Translations under genes and position numbers: made by a program | Notes under the pieces: generated by a model | Seen by the model: only the letters and a program-made list of their open reading frames with translations | Told to the model about the DNA's origin: nothing | The model's database searches: none | From: a virus | DNA: 36,574 nucleotides | Virus record (IMG/VR): IMGVR_UViG_3300028376_000015 | Span: 1 to 36,574 of that record | Direction: 5' to 3' (one strand) | In this document: positions 31,701 to 36,574 of the stretch, one piece after another | How the letters are laid out: every line of letters starts with the position of its first letter | Numbering within the stretch: the first letter of the stretch is position 1

Positions 31701-32813
31701 GACAATACAAAAATGGAAGAGCTGTCACGGCAAATTATTGGAACAACCATCATGGCGTGGGTAGTAACAAACATGCTCAACGGAGACGTAGAAATAACTG
31801 GACCCGCACCAAGTAGTGCAGGCGATAGAGCAGTATTCTACGGACAAGGAAAACTGCCACACTCAATTCGTTACGGAGATAAGTGGATAGAATTCCAGCG
31901 TGTCCAACCAATCGGCCAGCTACTACAGGTAGGAGCATCAATCAGTGAAACAATCGATGCATACAAGAACACTGGCCAGCTCGACGACAAAACAGTAGAA
32001 AAAGAAATGCTCAACTCAATCAGCGACATCGGGTCGATGGTATTCACACAGTCGCCATTCACAGGAGCCGCCGACCTCTTCGCATTGCTGTCAGGAGGTG
32101 AGTACGGCGAGGGATACTTCCAAGCAGGAAACAGATACGTCGGTCAAATGGCTGGAACATTCATTCCGAACATTCTACGACGATTGACAGTGGCACAAGA
32201 TCCAATCGTATATGAAAAGCGTGACATTGAGTCACAGCTGAAAAGTCGTGTGCCAGGACTAGCGCAAACCTTAACACCAAAGCGAGACATCTTCGGTGAG
32301 ACAATCCGTCAGGGAGGGACACCAGCATCACGCTTTGCTTCACCAATCAGAACGTCAGAATCAATCGAGAACAAACTCTACGACGAGATGGCAGACATAA
32401 AATTCACGCCGACCGTTCCAAATCGACGTGCCTACAACGAAGACCTCAGTGTCAAAGAATACGACTCACTGATGCTATTTTATGGACCCAGATTCAGAGA
32501 CGAACTGTGGACAGTAGTAAACGATCCGTCGTACAAGACACTAAACGCTGAACAAAAACAGGATATGATTAGTAGTGTCAGTAGAAAGGTACTCGACTTC
32601 TCACGACAGACATTATTTCCAGTCTACTTAGAGAAAAACCAACTCCGAAAGCAATGGGAGCAGGAGGGTATCACTCCAATGGTGATAGAAGACGCGCTCA
32701 ACATCCAGTTCCCATACGACAAAGCCACACTGGAAATATACGCAGAAAACATCCTTGACGAAAACATTCAACAGGGGGAGGCGAGACAAACCATAGAAGA
32801 CCTATTACAATGA
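28749..32813 (+). CDS. Giant internal virion / ejection protein with inserted ART-like domain
   Basis: This 1354-residue protein, the largest in the window, sits between the LysM protein and holin, where podoviruses encode internal core or ejection proteins. Residues ~1-235 are helical. Residues ~236-377 form a distinct module (ITGDTIPLTHETSRKTAEAI, then DDVFFSLGNRTKP) resembling an ADP-ribosyltransferase-type fold. The rest is helical with a repeated P-F-Y-R-T-L and hydrophobic segments (ALLSALSTHAVNALGNAIQ, IIGTTIMAWVVTNML) that may insert in membranes. The module's DNA (29460-29880) is AT-rich and unlike its flanks, suggesting a transferred domain. Ejection into the host is inferred. Confidence 0.7.
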   Translation: MASLKDLLSRAKGKLERIPEIAKETFSDGKEAVQEYFEPQPIQDGIRIRDFLRETPANVGEVTKDIAQGTARSFDFVGRKLSPFEEDLSEKTGFNKTIEDFLFGGAEKRSESLTDVGETEIGLDREKNPILTPLAGLGIIGLDFVPGGQGKSKGFKQFIKSLTDETAETLAKSSDRGLIESTVRESAPALKDDEVTKLVDDLVTTKSVDDVKSVVTGVPVKDVSQARVPETDKIKVDPETFDYNRKAFDDYLDSITGDTIPLTHETSRKTAEAIIKGANLGDGDDVFFSLGNRTKPTFGVGKDTVRIELEAPKNEITFPKDVQKQLGQKYAVALDTMDHSSIPFKGDGGHVALAPENSWISKILDADNNVLYSRDSATDDLVEQTTSLKSNKQNQIDQAMMERDFIAESVRDNPARELIKFMGKGDNSLAEMQVRGESRGLKGAQLDSMVTELGYKGMDDAQIAIEQYAKDKERLEDAKQVVRDLKLEYSTLLKNQDGINMAKETIVDEMPEGYQKEVGKVLDAAEKETKKLSPRRLADAKKYGISEDVMGRMLYSKAGGRLSHEQASDLAQSINAPMRDLLEKDAKQFPLDRPKIEAYSQELQGYFENVVKRLKADAEAHPKDKDLATQYKESSRTYMKARTTLEAVISEAGRVVEGSKVIGKYSRLPGMDGKIKRVRNQIVKYAENNPKHADLPTEFDMALETVDLNDTTQMLDFLTQWNRASFLQKLSEFQKASLLSALSTHAVNALGNAIQQVIDIPVRALAGGLDAGKSAVTGSKRTVYAGESLAQVRGAFRSAPAAIRRATKALANEHYAQELRRTEIEAGTVVPAIRGRFGKVVRLPFRLLQMADLGFRTVKSGAEGDALATRIAKMEGLKGKALKTRVDELRQNLPEDMLDLVDARVERSLMLEDLDGMLKTIEDLKNKYPALQFVIPFYRTLVNLSKEAYRMTPIGGVGRTIGKLTPGQPGRNIERAFNNKWTANDNTKMEELSRQIIGTTIMAWVVTNMLNGDVEITGPAPSSAGDRAVFYGQGKLPHSIRYGDKWIEFQRVQPIGQLLQVGASISETIDAYKNTGQLDDKTVEKEMLNSISDIGSMVFTQSPFTGAADLFALLSGGEYGEGYFQAGNRYVGQMAGTFIPNILRRLTVAQDPIVYEKRDIESQLKSRVPGLAQTLTPKRDIFGETIRQGGTPASRFASPIRTSESIENKLYDEMADIKFTPTVPNRRAYNEDLSVKEYDSLMLFYGPRFRDELWTVVNDPSYKTLNAEQKQDMISSVSRKVLDFSRQTLFPVYLEKNQLRKQWEQEGITPMVIEDALNIQFPYDKATLEIYAENILDENIQQGEARQTIEDLLQ

Positions 32814-33307
32814 AAAAGAACATGACTCTAGATTTTGTCCATACGCCGATACTAATAAAGCATCTAACATACTTCTTTGCATTCATTATCGGGTCAGTCG
32901 GGTTGGCAACCGAGGCCTTTGCTATATTCGGGGTATTAATTGTGATCGACACAATTACAGGAGTGGTAAGAACAATTAGAATTAGAGGCGGAGATAGCTT
33001 CACTAGTCTACAGTTAACAGGAGGAGTGATATCAAAAGCACTGATTATATCAGTACCACTTATCGTAGCGTGGGCAGGAAGAGGAGCAGGACTAGACCTG
33101 ACTCTAGTAGCACAAGGAATACTGTCAGTATTAATTCTAGCTGAAGCATACTCAATCCTTGGAAACATCCACGCCATCCACGTAAAACGTGACGTGAAAG
33201 AATTCGATGCAGTAGCATGGATTCTAGGAATGACCAGAAACAGACTGGAGCATTACTTAAAAACAACAGGAGGAGATAAAACTAAAGATGGACAAAAAGA
33301 CTTATGA
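32810..33307 (+). CDS. Holin (phage_holin_4_1-like)
   Basis: This 165-residue membrane protein has hydrophobic segments at ~18-36, 40-54, 75-97 and 98-113. Its order G-V-L-I-V-I-D-T-I-T-G-V followed by S-x-x-L-x-G-G-V-I-S-K matches the PF05105-type holin family, in which D-x-x-T-G and G-x-x-x-K are conserved. It would form the membrane lesion that releases the amidase. The start shares ATGA with the giant protein's stop and the stop overlaps the amidase start. Confidence 0.8.
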   Translation: MKKNMTLDFVHTPILIKHLTYFFAFIIGSVGLATEAFAIFGVLIVIDTITGVVRTIRIRGGDSFTSLQLTGGVISKALIISVPLIVAWAGRGAGLDLTLVAQGILSVLILAEAYSILGNIHAIHVKRDVKEFDAVAWILGMTRNRLEHYLKTTGGDKTKDGQKDL

Positions 33308-33999
33308 AAATAACAAACAAACCAACACCAAACATATACGAACTAGATGGAGTTCCAGTAGCAATAGTTCTGCACACCACACTCGGCTCAATCGAGGGAG
33401 CAGTAGAATGGCTACGCACTACACCAGAAGAACGACAGCTACAGACAGGAGTAAAAAGCTACAGCTCGGCACACGCAGTGATAGGACGCTACGGAGAAGT
33501 AGTGGAACTAGCTGGAGTAGACAAAGGAACGTGGCATGCAGGAGCAGTGAGTAACCCAAGTAAACGAGCAAAAGATATCATCCCAAAAACTTTACTAGGA
33601 GCAATAAAAAATCCAAACAAACACACCATCGGCCTCGAGTTCGCATCGGGATACGATATAGATCGAGACGGAGTGTTAGAATCATGGGAGAAGTTGTACA
33701 CAAAGAGTCAAATCAAAGGAGCAGTGGAATACGTTCTGACACGGGTAGAGCCACAAATCCTAGAAAAGCACGGAGTCGAAATACGCTTCGAGGACGCAAA
33801 CGTGATCACTCATAAAGACGTCACAAGCTACAAACCAGACCTAGAGATTCAACGAGCAATGTTCCTCACTGAATTAAAAAAACAACGAGGAGAAAATGAG
33901 GTAGTAGTACCGACACCAATAACAGAGATTGCTATTAAGAAAGGGCAAACTCTCAAGGTGGCGGAAGTAGGAGAAGACTTTATAAAACTAAAAATCTAA
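33304..33999 (+). CDS. Endolysin: N-acetylmuramoyl-L-alanine amidase
   Basis: This 231-residue PGRP/Amidase_2-type enzyme has zinc ligands H24 (V-L-H-T-T), H170 and D179 (T-H-K-D-V-T-S-Y-K-P-D) with catalytic-type K177. This matches the T7 lysozyme plan with Asp in place of Cys. Middle motifs S-A-H-A-V-I and T-I-G-L-E-F are typical. A C-terminal SH3-like tail (ITEIAIKKGQTLKVAEV) may bind the wall. No signal peptide is present, so release depends on the holin. Confidence 0.88.
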   Translation: MKITNKPTPNIYELDGVPVAIVLHTTLGSIEGAVEWLRTTPEERQLQTGVKSYSSAHAVIGRYGEVVELAGVDKGTWHAGAVSNPSKRAKDIIPKTLLGAIKNPNKHTIGLEFASGYDIDRDGVLESWEKLYTKSQIKGAVEYVLTRVEPQILEKHGVEIRFEDANVITHKDVTSYKPDLEIQRAMFLTELKKQRGENEVVVPTPITEIAIKKGQTLKVAEVGEDFIKLKI

Positions 34000-34002
34000 A
34001 CT

Positions 34003-34284
34003 ATGTACGCAACATTAATATTCATTGGAACAGTACTGCTAACACAAATTGTGAAGAAGCATGTCTTCCCAAGATTTGGAGCAACAGGAGTACACGCACT
34101 GACGTTCACAATCGCACTAGTGGGTCTAGGAATCTACGAGTACGCACAAATTAATCCTGCATTCATGGACGTGATCGTATGGGCACTTGGATACCTAGCA
34201 GGAGCCGTAGCAATCTACGAAGTGATCCTCAAGAAGATTGGCATGCCATCCGCAACAACTCAATTGGAAAACGACCAAAGATAA
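34003..34284 (+). CDS. Small three-span membrane protein
   Basis: The 93-residue protein begins MYATLIFIGTVLLTQIVKKH. It has three hydrophobic segments (about 2-19, 28-46 and 55-76) and a short charged C-terminus (TQLENDQR). Its place right after holin and amidase suggests a second holin, antiholin or other lysis helper. No family is recognised. Confidence 0.6.
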   Translation: MYATLIFIGTVLLTQIVKKHVFPRFGATGVHALTFTIALVGLGIYEYAQINPAFMDVIVWALGYLAGAVAIYEVILKKIGMPSATTQLENDQR

Positions 34285-34292
34285 GTTACACT
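34264..34292 (+). promoter_or_regulatory. Candidate promoter of small RNA
   Basis: The -35 TTGGAA (34264-34269), 17-base spacer and -10 TACACT (34287-34292) form a moderate sigma70 promoter. It overlaps the 3' end of the preceding membrane-protein gene and its stop. The start would be at about 34299, at the base of the first hairpin of the small RNA. Each hexamer matches consensus at 4 of 6 positions. Confidence 0.45.
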
Positions 34293-34298
34293 ACAGGC

Positions 34299-34392
34299 AC
34301 CATGTTCGTGTTGGACATGGGTCGAATGGCTTCGAAGACCGTAAGGTCTACTCCGAAAAGCACCCACTCAACCGAGTCGGGTGCTTTTCATA
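34299..34392 (+). ncRNA. Candidate regulatory small RNA, antisense to phage leaders
   Basis: This ~93-base stretch is a series of hairpins ending in a strong terminator. It runs CCATGT/ACATGG (34300-34305/34315-34320), CGAA-TGGC-TTCG (34323-34334), AGACC-GTAA-GGTCT (34336-34349), then the terminator. AATGGCTTCGA (34325-34335) is an exact 11-base complement of the leader TCGAAGCCATT found at the 5' ends of the P2 and P4 transcripts, and nearly so at P3 (G-U) and P1 (9 bases). The loop TGGC would pair first with GCCA. The small RNA itself is inferred from promoter, structure and terminator. Confidence 0.5.
34355..34389 (+). terminator. Rho-independent terminator T2
   Basis: GAAAAGCACCC (34355-34365) pairs with GGGTGCTTTTC (34379-34389) in a perfect 11-bp stem, extended by ACTC-AACC-GAGT with one bulged C. 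The T-run is in the 3' arm and the matching A-run in the 5' arm, so it may act in both directions. It ends the late/lysis transcript and the candidate small RNA. Confidence 0.88.
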
Positions 34393-34673
34393 TCACCAGT
34401 ACAAATCCTATGGGGGTACGTTGAACGTAAACATAGAAAAGGTACATACAGTCGAAACGTACACCAAATAGCGTACAGGGCAATTCTAAGCGAATAAGAG
34501 CATGTTCAAAAACAAAAGAAAATGAACACGTTAGGAGAACAAGTGCATGAAATGCGTATGTGTATACTCTTTTCTTATCTCTTCTTCTCTCCTCTAGCGT
34601 TACATATGTAACAATGATTGTTACAAGTAGACAAAATTGTACCCACAGACAGCGTGGACAGTAGACAGAAAAG
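34390..34673 (+). other. Regulatory gap with tiny ORFs and inverted repeats
   Basis: This stretch has no convincing gene. It contains ACGTT-G-AACGT (34418-34428), TGTTCA...TGAACA (34503-34528), a pyrimidine-rich tract (34567-34595) unusual for this purine-rich strand, and the nested palindromes listed separately. Two tiny frames overlap the pyrimidine tract. One is 16 codons from ATG 34547 with AGGAG 9 bases upstream (MKCVCVYSFLISSSLL); the other is 29 codons from ATG 34522 with a hydrophobic end. Either could be a leader peptide, but support is weak. The gap may hold operator or origin functions. Confidence 0.4.
34599..34625. promoter_or_regulatory. Overlapping palindromic operator-like repeats
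   Basis: GTTACATATGTAAC (34599-34612) is a perfect 14-base palindrome, and TGTAACAATGATTGTTACA (34607-34625) is a perfect 9-bp inverted repeat around one base. The two share the middle half-site, giving three evenly placed GTTAC half-sites about 50 bases upstream of the P4 -10. This layout is typical of cooperative binding by a dimeric regulator. The regulator is not identified in the window. Confidence 0.6.
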
Positions 34674-34705
34674 TGATAAGATATATACAGGTCGAAGCCA
34701 TTAAT
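34674..34705 (+). promoter_or_regulatory. Extended -10 promoter P4 with conserved 5' leader
   Basis: TGA-TAAGAT (34674-34682) is an extended -10. TCGAAGCCATT (34692-34702) follows 9 bases later, giving a predicted transcript beginning AGGUCGAAGCCAUUA at 34689, identical to P2. It should drive the early block from 34726 rightward. Confidence 0.75.
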
Positions 34706-34725
34706 AAAAACCTAAAACAACACAC

Positions 34726-35058
34726 ATGAAAAAGTACAGCGAAAGAGACGGCTACGGAATCTACACCACAGACTTCCAAGCCACGGACGGACGCCTACAA
34801 AAGACAGGTAACTGGATAGCAGAGAACAGCATCGAGATACTGATGATCGCACTATTTGCAGGAATGGTAGTAGGAACAGGAATGCTCCTACACACAACAG
34901 CACTAGCTGCTGACACACTAATCGAGTACGCAGAAGAAAGTGAACAAACACAAGAGAACAACTATCAACTGCAACAGGTACTCGAAGCAGTCCAAAAAGA
35001 AAACGAAGAGCTCAAGAACTTCAAGCCAGTGACAGGAGCACAGATTCAATCCTATTGA
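34726..35058 (+). CDS. Membrane-anchored coiled-coil protein (front half of a split 3D protein?)
   Basis: The 110-residue frame begins MKKYSERDGYGIYTTDFQAT. It has one transmembrane segment at ~36-55 (IEILMIALFAGMVVGTGMLL), then a coiled coil (YAEESEQTQENNYQLQQVLE), and stops at TGA 35056-35058. The same frame continues past this single UGA into a complete 3D domain (see next entry). Anchor, coil and 3D domain is the usual order of wall-associated 3D proteins, so the two may be one gene with a recoded or mutated stop. It is the first gene of the P4 transcript. Confidence 0.6.
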   Translation: MKKYSERDGYGIYTTDFQATDGRLQKTGNWIAENSIEILMIALFAGMVVGTGMLLHTTALAADTLIEYAEESEQTQENNYQLQQVLEAVQKENEELKNFKPVTGAQIQSY

Positions 35059-35337
35059 AGAGTAGAGGCGGAGGTGTCAGCGTACACATCTGACATAGCC
35101 GAGACAGACGACACGCCATTCACAACGGCGTCGGGAGCTCGCACAGAGCACGGAGTAATTGCTTGCCCACGCAAGTACGACTTCGGAACGCAGGTAAAAA
35201 TTAAAGGAGAGATATACACCTGCGAGGATCGAATGAACATACGCTACGACGGCGAACACTTCGACATCTGGATGGAGCACAAAACAGACGCATACAACTG
35301 GGGTCGAAGATTAATAGAGGTAAAAATAATCAAATAA
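35059..35337 (+). CDS. 3D-domain (double-psi barrel) protein, in frame after UGA
   Basis: From 35059 the frame runs RVEAEVSAYTSDIAETDD, TPFTTASG, GVIACP, FGTQVKI and CEDRM, then DIWM and WGRR. This carries the conserved Asp, Thr-Ala-Ser-Gly and Gly-Thr features of 3D/RlpA-like barrels found in peptidoglycan-associated lytic transglycosylases. If translated alone, GTG 35074 is the start, with GGCGG poorly spaced. If UGA 35056 is read through, it is the C-terminal half of a ~203-residue anchored protein. The next base is A, a leaky context for UGA. A sequencing or natural nonsense change is the alternative. Confidence 0.65.
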   Translation, partial: RVEAEVSAYTSDIAETDDTPFTTASGARTEHGVIACPRKYDFGTQVKIKGEIYTCEDRMNIRYDGEHFDIWMEHKTDAYNWGRRLIEVKIIK

Positions 35338-35340
35338 AAA

Positions 35341-35757
35341 ATGTACATCAATAAAGCAATGGTCTACGGAAACCTGACACGGGACCCAGAACTCAAAGCA
35401 CTACCATCAGGGAGTAGTGTGACATCATTCTCAATCGCAACCAATCGAGTCTACAAAGACAAAGACGGAAACAAGCAAGAATCAGTCGACTACCACAACA
35501 TCGTAGTATTCGGGAAGCAAGCAGAGAACGTCGCAAAGTACCTAACGAAAGGATCGAGCGCATTTATCGAGGGACGCATGCAAACACGAAGCTGGGACAA
35601 GGATGGACAAAAACAATACCGCACAGAAGTGATAGCAGACTTCGTACAGTTCGGGCCGAAGAAAGTAGAGGGAGGTACTGCACCAAAGAAAGACGAAGAG
35701 TCGGAAGCTCTAGACTATCCAGAGGAGGAGATTAATCCAGAGGACATTCCGTTCTAG
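35341..35757 (+). CDS. ssb: Single-stranded DNA-binding protein
   Basis: The 138-residue SSB has the OB-fold signature M-V-Y-G-N-L-T-R-D-P-E, the strand pattern F-S-I-A-T-N-R-V-Y-K-D, Y-H-N-I-V-V-F-G-K-Q-A-E and a typical E-G-R-M-Q-T-R-S-W-D. The C-terminal tail is acidic and ends D-I-P-F, the protein-interaction tip of bacterial SSBs. It would coat single-stranded DNA during replication and recruit host or phage partners. The start lies 3 bases after the 3D gene's stop, with an A-rich context and no SD. Confidence 0.92.
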   Translation: MYINKAMVYGNLTRDPELKALPSGSSVTSFSIATNRVYKDKDGNKQESVDYHNIVVFGKQAENVAKYLTKGSSAFIEGRMQTRSWDKDGQKQYRTEVIADFVQFGPKKVEGGTAPKKDEESEALDYPEEEINPEDIPF

Positions 35758-35801
35758 AGAGTATGAATGGAAACATAACTACCAGATAAAGAATTCTAGA
35801 C

Positions 35802-36104
35802 ATGGCACGCAAAAAGAGAAGAAACTTCATAGACGACAGCGAAGCACAAAAGTTTCTCTACGATGCATACGGACTCAAAACAAAAAGAGTAAACCACTAC
35901 CACATCAAAGTCTGGCACGAAGAGCACGACGGATGGTTCGACTGGTACCACACAACGGGGTCGGTAGTAAAGACCAGCAGAGGCACAAACGGAGAATACT
36001 ATCCAGCAAAGTTCGGATACGCCAACGACGAAGAGACATTAGCAATCAGAATAAACGAAGCCATATGGGAAAACAATTCACACTCACTCTCAGGTACGAA
36101 GTGA
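35802..36104 (+). CDS. Unknown early protein
   Basis: The 100-residue protein begins MARKKRRNFIDDSEAQKFLY, with an aromatic middle (KVWHEEHDGWFDWYHTTGSV), and overlaps the next gene by 40 bases. The pattern looks like a compact alpha/beta fold, but no family is recognised. It belongs to the SSB operon. Confidence 0.55.
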   Translation: MARKKRRNFIDDSEAQKFLYDAYGLKTKRVNHYHIKVWHEEHDGWFDWYHTTGSVVKTSRGTNGEYYPAKFGYANDEETLAIRINEAIWENNSHSLSGTK

Positions 36105-36304
36105 CAGTCGAAGCTGAGAATGAAGAAGAAGCAATCACACTCGCAGGAGAGCAACTGATAGAAGAGACAGGTCACGATTGGAATATTGACGAGGGAGAGT
36201 GTGCTCTATGTGACGGAACAGGAGAAGTAAGCACAGATGAAAGCGATGGAGAGGGTCACATTATGAGTGGAGTAGGAACAAGTAAATGCGAATGCCAGAT
36301 ATGA
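36065..36304 (+). CDS. Small protein with DnaJ-like zinc knuckle
   Basis: ATG 36065 is chosen over the longer open frame, which overlaps the previous gene entirely. The 79-residue product begins MGKQFTLTLRYEVTVEAENE. A C-A-L-C-D-G-T-G-E-V segment (DnaJ zinc-finger repeat C-x-x-C-x-G-x-G) is followed by a second C-E-C pair near the end. A zinc site is likely. A chaperone or nucleic-acid role is possible but not shown. Confidence 0.55.
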   Translation: MGKQFTLTLRYEVTVEAENEEEAITLAGEQLIEETGHDWNIDEGECALCDGTGEVSTDESDGEGHIMSGVGTSKCECQI

Positions 36305-36381
36305 AAACATACTCAGTAACAGTCATTATTGAGCAATGGGACGACAAAGAACCCAACGCCAGACAAAAGATGATTAACTAA
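36301..36381 (+). CDS. 26-residue mini-gene
   Basis: ATG 36301 overlaps the previous TGA as ATGA. The frame ends at TAA 36379-36381 and encodes MKTYSVTVIIEQWDDKEP and a short basic end. The stop could mark a truncated copy of a longer gene, because the opening M-K-T-Y-S-V-T-V-I-I looks like the first strand of a larger domain. Function is unknown. Confidence 0.4.
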   Translation: MKTYSVTVIIEQWDDKEPNARQKMIN

Positions 36382-36410
36382 TTAATAGCAGAGGGGATAA
36401 TTACCAAGCT

Positions 36411-36574
36411 ATGAGCACCAACGAAATAAATATGAACAGAAAACTACTACAAACAAATGGAATAGCAACAGAAAACAATAGAGGTGAATGGGTTCCACCA
36501 ATCCCTTGCCCTTATTATTATGGATGGAGACTTAATAGGTGCCGATGTGAGTGTGGAAAAAAGTTTAAAACAGA
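36411..36574 (+). CDS. Cys-rich protein, truncated by window end
   Basis: ATG 36411 opens a frame running off the right edge (54 codons visible), beginning MSTNEINMNRKLLQTNGIAT. Residues 33-53 contain C-P-Y-Y-Y-G-W-R-L-N-R-C-R-C-E-C-G-K-K, probably a zinc ribbon. It probably continues the early operon that starts at P4. Function is unknown. Confidence 0.5.
   Translation, partial: MSTNEINMNRKLLQTNGIATENNRGEWVPPIPCPYYYGWRLNRCRCECGKKFKT

Noticed and set aside
34290-34392. tRNA gene near the lysis genes
   Set aside because: There are several hairpins but no acceptor stem, anticodon arm or T-loop, and the region ends in a terminator.
34179-34471. Two ORFs overlapping the small RNA and terminator
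   Set aside because: Both run through the strong terminator hairpin and overlap the membrane-protein gene in other frames, with no start signal.
35056-35058. Alternative genetic code with UGA as sense
   Set aside because: Many genes end with UGA exactly at ATGA overlaps with the next start, so UGA is a normal stop. The 35056 case is treated as a single exception.
1-36574. CRISPR array
   Set aside because: No series of regularly spaced direct repeats was found. The only short repeats are the 33-base unit at the left edge and the dispersed promoter elements.

Overview
This window is a contiguous piece of a tailed bacteriophage genome, probably a metagenomic one. Every credible gene lies on the + strand, genes are packed with ATGA-type stop/start overlaps, and the coding strand has a marked excess of A over T. 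The virion genes (gpA-like large terminase, large portal, acidic scaffold, SU10-type capsid protein, adaptor, a very large internal virion protein, and no tape measure or sheath) point to a short-tailed podovirus-like particle. I see no integrase or repressor, so a lytic lifestyle is the simpler reading. The host cannot be named. It is a bacterium with sigma70-type promoters (several extended -10) and a normal 16S 3' end, because one site matches the anti-Shine-Dalgarno over 13 bases. Most genes, however, have no visible Shine-Dalgarno.

Layout. Bases 1-5326 hold small early genes plus a recombination set: SNF2 helicase, YqaJ/lambda-exo-type nuclease with its usual partner, an HNH-like protein and a NinB-like protein. 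Bases 5359-10496 hold a replication and DNA-modification block: initiator-like protein, DnaC-type loader, ParB-methyltransferase, DEDD exonuclease and a second methyltransferase. Bases 10500-11510 are the most unusual stretch. They carry a small SD-led transcription unit, a terminator, a promoter with a conserved leader, an Acb2/Tad1-hairpin-like anti-defence protein and a complete phage-encoded tmRNA (ssrA) with its tag reading frame. Bases 11509-13751 are small accessory genes (zinc ribbon, HExxH protein, membrane proteins). Bases 13758-32813 are packaging, capsid and tail genes. Bases 32810-34284 are lysis genes. Bases 34285-34725 are a regulatory gap with a candidate small RNA, a strong terminator, nested palindromes and a promoter. 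After that a new early block (3D-domain protein, SSB, small genes) runs off the right end.

The main new signal is regulatory. Four promoter regions (near 1880, 5362, 10801 and 34677) share an element just downstream of the -10. In three of them the predicted transcript would begin exactly with AGGUCGAAGCCRUUA. The candidate small RNA at about 34299-34392 has its own promoter and terminator and displays an 11-base exact complement of that 5' leader in a small hairpin. Together they look like a phage-wide circuit in which one small RNA could pair with the 5' ends of several transcripts, including those for replication, for anti-defence/tmRNA and for the early block.

Other points worth attention are a single in-frame UGA separating a membrane anchor from its 3D domain, two virion proteins with compositionally foreign domains (LamG-like and ADP-ribosyltransferase-like), near-leaderless promoter/start arrangements, and structured leaders around the capsid gene.
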